A DNA stretch of 7,741 nt from Bacteroidales bacterium UBA1711 (GTDB lineage Bacteria; Bacteroidota; Bacteroidia; Bacteroidales; P3): NCBI GenBank assembly GCA_002317325.1, contig DCJB01000082.1, positions 1 through 7,741 of the forward strand, given 5' to 3'. Positions within the stretch are counted from its first letter, which is position 1; each line of letters begins with the position of its first letter. Positions 1-4,960 of the stretch are shown piece by piece. The notes under the pieces were generated by a model, which was not told the origin of the DNA, ran no database searches, and saw nothing but the letters and a program-made list of their open reading frames with translations. A program made the translations under genes and the position numbers.

Positions 1-249
1 GAAGGGATGGAAAAAGGGTTGAAAGAAGGGATAGAGAAAGGGATGGAGAAAGGGATGGAGAAAGGGATGGAGAAAGGGATGGAGAAAGGGCTGAAGGAAG
101 GGTTGGAGAAAGGCAGGGTTGAAGAGCGGATAAGAAGCGCCCAACTATTTGTGGAGCAGAGCGGACTCCCGCTCCGGCAAATTGCAGAAATCATGAGACT
201 CTCCGCAGAAGAGTTGGAGACACTGTCCAAACGTATAAAGAGCGAATAG
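1..249 (+). CDS. Rpn/PD-(D/E)XK transposase-family nuclease, C-terminal fragment
   Basis: The reading frame is open from the first base and stops at 247-249, so only the last 82 residues are in the window. The visible part is a low-complexity tail of four-residue units (GMEK, GLKE, GIEK, GLEK), then about 45 residues ending in a helical segment with G-L-P-L-R-Q-I-A-E-I and L-S-A-E-E-L-E. Charged G-x-E-K/R repeats followed by a short 'G-x-x-x-x-x-I-A-x-x-x-x-L-S-x-E-E' helix pair are the usual C-terminus of Rpn (recombination-promoting nuclease, also annotated PD-(D/E)XK transposase) proteins in Bacteroidetes. The nuclease core that would prove the call lies upstream of the window. The family makes DNA breaks and is linked to RecA-independent gene transfer in E. 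coli. The ATG at 7-9 is just one repeat methionine, not a likely start. Confidence 0.6.
   Translation, partial: EGMEKGLKEGIEKGMEKGMEKGMEKGMEKGLKEGLEKGRVEERIRSAQLFVEQSGLPLRQIAEIMRLSAEELETLSKRIKSE
4..111 (+). repeat. In-frame 12-bp tandem repeat, nine units
   Basis: Nine consecutive 12-bp units run from 4 to 111 with consensus GGGATGGAGAAA. The four units from 40 to 87 are identical; the others differ by a few bases (for example GGGTTGAAAGAA at 16-27 and GGGCTGAAGGAA at 88-99). Each unit encodes G-M/L/I-E/K-K/E, so gain or loss of a unit changes the protein by four residues without a frameshift. The perfect block in the middle suggests recent slippage or recombination. Confidence 0.95.
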
Positions 250-635
250 GCTGCCGCCTTGTCCGCTGCCACCAACGAGAATCAAGAAGGGCGAGGGCGA
301 GTTGGAGACGGCATTCGACGTTAGGGACGGCATTTGACAAGTGGCTTTATGCTATGAAAAATCTATACCAGTTGATGTTCAGGCGTATGTTTTTGTTATC
401 CCAAACAGCGCTAACCGGTATATTTTTGACGTGAGGGACAAGAATGAGGCTTGAATCAATATGGCGTTTCGCGGCATTCGATTTGCAATACGGTACTCTA
501 AAAAGTGCCGAATAGAAGAAGGATGGCTCCTTTGTGGATAGTCCTTTTCTTGACTTGCGGCGGCTCATTAACAAGTCTCCACTTCGTCCTTTGCCCCGGG
601 TCATCCCCTTTCCTCAGTCGTATAGGTTCATGAGG
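250..635. other. Gap of lower GC content with no convincing gene
   Basis: This stretch lies between the Rpn fragment and the folD terminator and is less GC-rich than the flanking genes, especially from about 340 to 550. I see no tRNA, rRNA or clear promoter. It contains an imperfect 13-bp direct repeat (307-338), an 85-codon minus-strand frame (347-604) and a 26-codon plus-strand frame (354-434). The minus-strand frame starts at an ATG preceded by a purine-rich AGGAAAGGGG and ends just before a run of stops, but has no motif I recognise. The region could be a decayed gene, a dispersed repeat or the tail region of a mobile element. Confidence 0.5.
307..338. repeat. Imperfect 13-bp direct repeat
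   Basis: GACGGCATTCGAC at 307-319 recurs as GACGGCATTTGAC at 326-338, with one mismatch and a 19-bp period. It sits 58 bp past the stop of the Rpn fragment. Two copies are too few to call a regulatory array. Confidence 0.6.
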
Positions 636-681
636 AAAAAAGTCCGCCCGCCATCCCGGTGAGAACGGGGAGGCGGGCGGC
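636..681 (-). terminator. Rho-independent terminator of folD
   Basis: Read on the minus strand, GCCGCCCGCC (681-672) pairs with GGCGGGCGG (652-644) to give a GC stem of nine to ten pairs. A CCCG/CGGG inner stem may close the loop, and six T follow directly (641-636). It begins 20 bp past the folD stop codon, so it ends the folD transcript and probably a combined ffh-folD transcript. It has no strong U run in the plus direction. Confidence 0.85.
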
Positions 682-701
682 TTATTAGTAGAGAAGCCGG
701 G

Positions 702-1586
702 CTATTGGGCGAGGCCCATTTGGCGGCGGTAGGATTTCATGGTGTTTTCGAGGAGCGAGACGATGGTGAGGGGGCCTACGCCGCCGGGTACGGGCGACAC
801 CCAGCTGCAATGCTGGTCCACCTCGTCGTGCTTCACGTCGCCAATGATGCGGTAGCCCGTTTTGCGGCTCTCGTCGGCGATGCGGTGGATGCCGACATCG
901 ATTACCACGGCGCCCTCCTTCACCATGTCGGCGGTGACGAAATTGGGTTTGCCGATGGCCACCACCAGTATGTCGGCTTGGCGGGTGATTTCGGGCAGGT
1001 TTTGGGTGTGGCTGTGGCAGATGGTGACGGTGCAGTCGAACCCCTTGCGCGAGAGGAGGTTGGCGATGGGTGTGCCAACGATGTTGCTGCGGCCCAGCAC
1101 CACGCAGTGCTTGCCCTGGGTCTCCACGTTGTGGCGTTTGAGCAGGGTGCAGATTCCCATCGGGGTGGCGGGGAGATAGGCGTCCTCGCTCAACACCATG
1201 CGGCCCACGTTGATGGCGGTGAAGCCGTCCACGTCTTTTTCGGGGGAGATGGAGTTGATGATGTGTTTTTCGTTAATCTGTTTGGGGAGTGGGAGCTGGA
1301 CGATGAAGCCGTCAATCTCGTTGTCGTTGTTCAGAAAATCAATTGCCTTGAGCAGTTCCTCTTCCGAGGTGCTCTCGGGGTAGCGATAGACCGAGGAGGT
1401 GAAACCCACCTCGTGGCTGGCCTTCTCCTTGTTTGCGACGTAGGTTTGGCTGGCGCCGTCGTTGCCTACGATTAAGGCTGCGAGGTGGGGCGGGCGTCTG
1501 CCTTCGGCACCCAGCCGACGAACCTCGTTGGCTATTTCTTCTTTAATCTGCAGGGCAGTTGCCTTGCCGTCTAATAACTGGGACAT
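702..1586 (-). CDS. folD: Bifunctional methylenetetrahydrofolate dehydrogenase/cyclohydrolase
   Basis: FolD oxidises 5,10-methylene-tetrahydrofolate with NAD(P)+ to the methenyl form and hydrolyses it to 10-formyl-tetrahydrofolate, supplying one-carbon units for purines and initiator formyl-Met-tRNA in the cytosol. The 294-residue protein has the usual family length. The N-terminal catalytic domain carries YVANKEKA (Y49, K53), QLPLP (Q97) and PEKDVDGF (D120), matching E. coli Tyr50, Lys54, Gln98 and Asp121. The PATPMGI segment (139-145), the Rossmann motif GRSNIVGTP (165-173) and the C-terminal VSPVPGGVGPLT signature (263-274) follow. The start ATG fits the family N-terminus (M-x-x-L-L-D-G-K). 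No Shine-Dalgarno precedes it, as is normal in this phylum; a run of six C (the minus-strand view of 1594-1599) lies just upstream. It follows ffh on the same strand, separated only by the heptamer array, and ends at a terminator. Confidence 0.98.
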   Translation of the reverse strand: MSQLLDGKATALQIKEEIANEVRRLGAEGRRPPHLAALIVGNDGASQTYVANKEKASHEVGFTSSVYRYPESTSEEELLKAIDFLNNDNEIDGFIVQLPLPKQINEKHIINSISPEKDVDGFTAINVGRMVLSEDAYLPATPMGICTLLKRHNVETQGKHCVVLGRSNIVGTPIANLLSRKGFDCTVTICHSHTQNLPEITRQADILVVAIGKPNFVTADMVKEGAVVIDVGIHRIADESRKTGYRIIGDVKHDEVDQHCSWVSPVPGGVGPLTIVSLLENTMKSYRRQMGLAQ

Positions 1587-1598
1587 ATTCTTTGGGGG

Positions 1599-1710
1599 GT
1601 GAATTGTGAATTGTGAATAGTGAATGGTGAACGGTGAATGGTGAATGGTGAATGGTGAATAGTGAATGGTGAATGGTGAATGGTGAATAGTGAATGGTGA
1701 ATGGTGAATG
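1599..1710. repeat. Heptamer tandem array 1, 16 units of GTGAATN
   Basis: Sixteen uninterrupted 7-bp units fill 1599-1710 between ffh and folD. On the plus strand they read GTGAAT followed by a variable base: two T, three A, the rest G, with one unit GTGAACG (1627-1633). In another register this is GAATGGT. The last eight units are two identical 28-bp blocks (1655-1682 and 1683-1710), pointing to recent block duplication. The array is bounded by G runs: six G at 1594-1599 and eight at 1710-1717, the latter touching the ffh stop codon. It occupies 112 of the 131 intergenic bases. There are no spacers, so it is not a CRISPR. Confidence 0.98.
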
Positions 1711-1717
1711 GGGGGGG

Positions 1718-3043
1718 TTAGCGGTGGCGGCGGGGTTGGGGCTTGGGGAGGGAGCCTTTGGCGCTTACGGTCTTCATCATCTTGCGGGTCTGCTCAAACT
1801 GTTTGAGGAAGCGGTTGACCTCTTGGATGCTGCGTCCCGAGCCTGCGGCGATGCGCTGCTTGCGGCTGCCGTTGATGCACTCGGGGTGGTGGCGCTCGTA
1901 GGGGGTCATGCTGCCAATCATCGACTCGATGGGCACGAAGGCGTCGTCGCCAATTTCCACATCCTTAGTGGCCTTGTCCATGCCGGGAATCATGCCGATG
2001 AGGTCCTTGATGCTGCCCATCTTCTTAATCTGTCCGATTTGGGAGAGGAAGTCCTCGAAGTTATACTCGTTGCGGATGAGTTTCTTCTGAATCTTGCGTG
2101 CCTCGGCCTCGTCGTACTGTTCTTGGGCGCGTTCCACCAGCGAGACCACGTCGCCCATGCCGAGGATACGGCTGGCCATGCGGTCGGGGTGGAAGACGTC
2201 GAGGGCGTCCATTTTCTCGCCCACGCCCACGAACTTGATGGGTTTATTGACCGAGTAGCGGATGGTGAGTGCGGCGCCGCCACGGGTGTCGCCGTCGAGT
2301 TTGGTCAGCACCACGCCGTCGAAGTCGATGCGTTCGTTGAAGCTCTTGGCGGTGTTGACGGCGTCCTGGCCGGTCATCGAGTCCACCACGAAGAGAGTCT
2401 CCTGCGGGGCGAGGTCGGACTTGAGGCGCGAAATCTCGTCCATCATTTCCTCGTCCACCGCCAGTCGGCCGGCGGTATCGACAATGACCACGTTGATGTT
2501 CTTCAGTTTGGCCTCCTTGACGGCGTTGCGGGCAATCTCCACGGGGTTGCGGCAGCCCTCTTCGGTATAGACGGGCACCTGAATCTGATTGCCGAGGGTT
2601 TGGAGCTGGCTGATGGCGGCGGGGCGGTACACGTCGCCGGCCACCAGCATGACGCTCTTGTTCTTCTTGGTGCGTATGTGGTTGGCCAGTTTGGCCGAGA
2701 AGGTGGTTTTGCCGGAGCCTTGGAGGCCGGCGATGAGGACGACGGCGGGCGAGCCTTTGAGATTGACGTCCACGGCTTCGGAGCCCATCAGCTCGGTGAG
2801 TTTCTCGTGCACAATCTTGACCATCAGCTGTCCCGGCTCGATGCTCTGGATGACGTTGCGGCCGAGGGCCTCGTTCTTCACACGGTCGGTAAATTCTTTC
2901 GCTATCGGGTAGCTCACATCGGCGTCGAGGAGGGCCTTGCGGACCTCCTTGACCGTCTCGGCCACATTTATCTCGGTAATGCTCCCTTTGCCGCGAAGCG
3001 TGTGTAACGCTTTCTCTATCTTGCTACTTATACTTTCAAACAT
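1718..3043 (-). CDS. ffh: Signal recognition particle protein Ffh (SRP54)
   Basis: Ffh binds 4.5S RNA and signal sequences emerging from the ribosome and, with the receptor FtsY, delivers nascent chains to the SecYEG translocon; it is a GTPase. The 441-residue length is typical. The N domain (about 1-95) is followed by the G domain with P-loop GLQGSGKTT (106-114), GDVYRPAA (136-143), DTAGRLA (189-195), TKLDGDTRGG (247-256) and GMGD (295-298). The methionine-rich M domain (about 300-441) has Met342, 351, 355, 375, 379, 422 and 423 and the RNA-binding stretch N-G-S-R-K-Q-R-I-A-A-G-S-G (391-403). The start fits the family (M-F-E-S-I-S-S-K). A TACATTTG box lies 27 bp upstream. It is divergent from rpoD and probably transcribed together with folD. 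Confidence 0.98.
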   Translation of the reverse strand: MFESISSKIEKALHTLRGKGSITEINVAETVKEVRKALLDADVSYPIAKEFTDRVKNEALGRNVIQSIEPGQLMVKIVHEKLTELMGSEAVDVNLKGSPAVVLIAGLQGSGKTTFSAKLANHIRTKKNKSVMLVAGDVYRPAAISQLQTLGNQIQVPVYTEEGCRNPVEIARNAVKEAKLKNINVVIVDTAGRLAVDEEMMDEISRLKSDLAPQETLFVVDSMTGQDAVNTAKSFNERIDFDGVVLTKLDGDTRGGAALTIRYSVNKPIKFVGVGEKMDALDVFHPDRMASRILGMGDVVSLVERAQEQYDEAEARKIQKKLIRNEYNFEDFLSQIGQIKKMGSIKDLIGMIPGMDKATKDVEIGDDAFVPIESMIGSMTPYERHHPECINGSRKQRIAAGSGRSIQEVNRFLKQFEQTRKMMKTVSAKGSLPKPQPRRHR

Positions 3044-3070
3044 ACCAGTTCGGCTCTAAATATCAATCTG

Positions 3071-3078
3071 CAAATGTA
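3071..3078 (-). promoter_or_regulatory. Putative ffh promoter, Bacteroidetes -7 box
   Basis: On the minus strand 3078-3071 reads TACATTTG, an exact match to the Bacteroidetes -7 consensus TAnnTTTG, followed by CA. A run of eight A lies just upstream on that strand (3090-3083). I see no TTTG at the -33 position. The box ends 27 bp before the ffh ATG, giving a leader of roughly 20-25 nt. Confidence 0.6.
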
Positions 3079-3126
3079 CGCCTTTTTTTTCGATTATCGC
3101 CAGTTTGGACGCCAATCGTATTTTTT

Positions 3127-3159
3127 TTTGGCTTTGGGAAACTTTTTTGGACACTTTTG
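3127..3159 (+). promoter_or_regulatory. Putative rpoD promoter
   Basis: TTTG at 3127-3130 (end of a nine-T run) and CACTTTTG at 3152-3159 are 21 bp apart and match the Bacteroidetes -33 / -7 pattern TTTG / TAnnTTTG with one mismatch (C for the first T). A second TTTG at 3133-3136 would give a spacing of 15. The -7 box ends 45 bp before the rpoD ATG. It is arranged back-to-back with the ffh promoter across T-rich DNA. Confidence 0.5.
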
Positions 3160-3204
3160 CGTTATGTAGCAAAAATAACTCATAGGTGGAATCAAAGAAC
3201 AGGC

Positions 3205-4065
3205 ATGAGACAGTTAAAAATCACCCACTCTATCACCAACCGCGACATCAAGTCGCTTGACAAGTATCTGCAGGATATATGCAGCGAGGAGCTGCTGACC
3301 CCCGAGGAGGAGGTGCAGCTGGCGCAGCGCATCAAGAACGGCGACCAGGCCGCCCTCGAGCGCCTCACCAAGGCCAACCTCCGCTTCGTTGTGTCGGTGG
3401 CCAAGCAGTATCAGAACCAGGGCCTCAGCCTCCCCGACCTGATAAACGAGGGGAATGTGGGCCTCATCAAGGCCGCCAAGCGGTTTGACGAGACTCGCGG
3501 CTTCAAGTTCATCTCCTACGCGGTGTGGTGGATACGGCAGTCCATCCTTCAGGCCATAGCCGAGAACTCCCGCATAGTCCGGCTTCCCTCCAACCAGCTG
3601 GGCGCCCTGAACAAGCTCAAGAAGGAAATCAACCGGCTTGAGCAGGAGTTGGAGCGTCCCCCATCGGAAGAGGAGCTTGCCGAGCTGCTCGACATTCCGG
3701 AGGACAAAATCAAGAGTATCCTCGGCATTTCGGGCCGCCACATTTCTATTGATGCCCCGTTGGTGGCCGACGAGGATGTGAACTTTGTGGATGTGCTGCC
3801 CAACGAGGACACTCCGCCCACCGACAGCGCCCTGATGCAGGAGTCGCTCTCGCAGGAGATTGAGCGCTCTCTCGCCACCCTCACCGAGTATGAGCGCGAG
3901 GTGATTCGGATGTATTTCGGCATCGGGCTTCCCCATGCGTTGAGCCTTGACGAGATAGCCATGAAGTTCGGCCTCACCCGCGAGCGTGTGCGCCAAATAA
4001 AGGAGAAGGGCATCAAGCGCCTCCGCCTGAACAGCAAGAGCAAGCATCTGCAGGCATACCTTTGA
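3205..4065 (+). CDS. rpoD: Primary sigma factor, sigma-70 family, Bacteroidetes RpoD type
   Basis: This is the housekeeping sigma factor that directs RNA polymerase to TTTG/TAnnTTTG promoters. I place the start at the ATG at 3205, giving 286 residues, because M-R-Q-L-K-I-T is the conserved N-terminus of Bacteroidetes primary sigma factors; an in-frame TTG at 3157 falls on the -7 box. There is no region 1.1, as usual in this phylum. Region 1.2 spans about 16-48. Region 2 (about 53-123) has DLINEGNVGLIKAA (78-91), RFDETRGFKF (93-102) and SYAVWWIRQSI (104-114). Region 3 spans about 125-205 and region 4 about 220-275, whose helix-turn-helix runs from LSLDEIAMKFGL (247-258) into TRERVRQIKEKGIKRLR. 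Residues around 241-248 (G-L-P-H-A-L-S-L) differ from the Bacteroides version I remember, which suggests a less familiar Bacteroidales lineage. Heptamer array 2 begins at the base after its TGA. Confidence 0.97.
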   Translation: MRQLKITHSITNRDIKSLDKYLQDICSEELLTPEEEVQLAQRIKNGDQAALERLTKANLRFVVSVAKQYQNQGLSLPDLINEGNVGLIKAAKRFDETRGFKFISYAVWWIRQSILQAIAENSRIVRLPSNQLGALNKLKKEINRLEQELERPPSEEELAELLDIPEDKIKSILGISGRHISIDAPLVADEDVNFVDVLPNEDTPPTDSALMQESLSQEIERSLATLTEYEREVIRMYFGIGLPHALSLDEIAMKFGLTRERVRQIKEKGIKRLRLNSKSKHLQAYL

Positions 4066-4191
4066 GAATTAAGAATTAAGAATTTAGAATTAAGAATTTA
4101 GAATTAAGAATTTACAATTAACAATTTAGAATTTACAATTTACAATTTACAATTTACAATTTACAATTTACAACTTACAATTTACAACTTA
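4066..4191. repeat. Heptamer tandem array 2, 18 units of SAATTWA
   Basis: Eighteen 7-bp units run without interruption from the first base after the rpoD stop codon. In order they are GAATTAA twice, then GAATTTA and GAATTAA alternating (4080-4114, a 14-bp super-repeat), CAATTAA, CAATTTA, GAATTTA, five CAATTTA (4136-4170), CAACTTA, CAATTTA, CAACTTA. The units therefore drift from a G-type left end to a C-type right end. Past the array the sequence reads CAGTTTTTA, TTTAGAGTT (4201-4209), GATGGTGCGTT and a run of eight G (4221-4228). There are no spacers and no stable hairpin is obvious. Confidence 0.98.
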
Positions 4192-4220
4192 CAGTTTTTA
4201 TTTAGAGTTGATGGTGCGTT

Positions 4221-4228
4221 GGGGGGGG
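4221..4228. repeat. Run of eight G upstream of rsmG
   Basis: Eight consecutive G lie 18 bp before the rsmG start codon, followed by ATTAA. A similar eight-G run followed by TTA borders array 1 (1710-1717). Such runs are prone to slippage. A length change here would not shift the rsmG frame if translation starts at 4247, but would if the upstream in-frame TTG or ATG (4208, 4211) were used. Confidence 0.8.
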
Positions 4229-4246
4229 ATTAACGAAGGGCTTTTG

Positions 4247-4870
4247 ATGGATCTTATACTCAAGTATTTTCCTGAACTTTCTGAGCGGCAGAGGGAGCAG
4301 TTTGCCGCCTTGCAGCCCCTTTACGAGGAGTGGAATGCGAAAATCAATGTCATTTCGCGCAAGGACATGGACTGCTTTTACGAACACCATGTGCTCCACA
4401 GCCTCGCCATAGCCAAGGTGCAGCCTTTCAAGCCGATGTCCGACATCCTTGACGTGGGTACGGGCGGCGGCTTCCCCGGCGTGCCGTTGGCCATCCTCTT
4501 TCCGAAGGCCAACTTCCTGCTGGTTGATTCGGTGGGGAAGAAAATCAAGGTGGTGCAGGACGTGTTGCGGCAGCTCGAACTGGACAACGCCCGTGCCGAG
4601 CAGACCCGCGCCGAGCAGGTGGAGGGCGAGTTCGACTTCATTGTCTCCCGCGCCGTCACCGACCTGCCGCAGTTTGCGGGCTGGGTGCGGGGCAAGGTGT
4701 CCAACGCCCATTATCACGACCTCCGCAACGGCATTCTCTATCTCAAGGGCGGCGACCTGACCGCAGAACTGGCCCCCTTCGGCAAGCGGGCGCGCCAGTG
4801 GACTATTGCCGGCTTCTACGCAGAGGAGTATTTTGAGACCAAGAAGGTCGTCCACATCCCGCTACGTTAG
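4247..4870 (+). CDS. rsmG: 16S rRNA (guanine(527)-N(7))-methyltransferase RsmG (GidB)
   Basis: RsmG uses S-adenosylmethionine to methylate N7 of G527 in the 530 loop of 16S rRNA; in several bacteria its loss gives low-level streptomycin resistance. I choose the ATG at 4247 (207 residues, normal length) because M-D-L-I-L-K-Y-F-P matches family N-termini; the upstream in-frame TTG/ATG at 4208/4211 would add residues coded across the poly-G run. Visible motifs are WNAKINVISRKD (29-40), EHHVLHSLA (46-54), the SAM-binding DVGTGGGFPGVPLA (69-82), VDSVGKK (93-99) and the SRAV segment (134-137). No promoter box is clear upstream, so read-through from rpoD across array 2 is possible. It is convergent with the radical SAM gene, with 83 bp between the two stops. 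Confidence 0.96.
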   Translation: MDLILKYFPELSERQREQFAALQPLYEEWNAKINVISRKDMDCFYEHHVLHSLAIAKVQPFKPMSDILDVGTGGGFPGVPLAILFPKANFLLVDSVGKKIKVVQDVLRQLELDNARAEQTRAEQVEGEFDFIVSRAVTDLPQFAGWVRGKVSNAHYHDLRNGILYLKGGDLTAELAPFGKRARQWTIAGFYAEEYFETKKVVHIPLR

Positions 4871-4936
4871 CGCGGTATGTGCCGCGGCAGCCGGTCTGCC
4901 TCATGCGCCGCAGCGGCCGCCTCCGCCACCCTCCGT

Positions 4937-4960
4937 CCGCCCGGGCGGGGGGCTTATTTT
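4937..4960 (+). terminator. Possible weak terminator after rsmG
   Basis: A perfect 12-bp GC palindrome, CCGCCCGGGCGG (4937-4948), is followed by GGGGC and then TTATTTT (4954-4960). Because the palindrome has no natural loop, the usable stem is only about four pairs. It is the best candidate for ending rsmG transcription and overlaps the 3' end of the convergent gene. No U run follows it on the minus strand. Confidence 0.3.

Noticed and set aside
334..354. TTGACA at 334-339 with TATGCT at 349-354 as a sigma-70 promoter
   Set aside because: The 9-bp spacing is far too short and Bacteroidetes do not use this consensus.
354..434. 26-codon plus-strand frame with a hydrophobic stretch, considered as a small peptide
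   Set aside because: There is no promoter, no downstream regulated gene in the same direction and no recognisable family; short frames like this arise by chance.
705..1475. Plus-strand frame of 256 codons opposite folD
   Set aside because: Same shadow effect; folD has all its catalytic residues on the minus strand.
1694..3007. Long plus-strand frame of 437 codons opposite ffh
   Set aside because: It is the mirror of a well-supported ffh gene in GC-rich DNA. Its product is rich in H, A, G and V with no domain, and it would start inside the heptamer array.
3161..3179. GTTAT / ATAAC inverted repeat in the rpoD leader as a regulatory hairpin
   Set aside because: The stem is only five mostly A-T pairs with a 9-nt loop; such repeats are expected by chance.
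3157..3204. Upstream TTG start for rpoD
   Set aside because: It would add 16 unconserved residues and overlaps the putative -7 box. The ATG at 3205 gives the standard N-terminus.
4066..4191. CRISPR array
   Set aside because: Units are 7 bp, contiguous and without unique spacers, and there are no cas genes nearby.
4208..4246. Upstream TTG/ATG start for rsmG (4208 or 4211)
   Set aside because: It would add up to 13 residues coded across the eight-G run that do not resemble the family. The ATG at 4247 matches the usual N-terminus.
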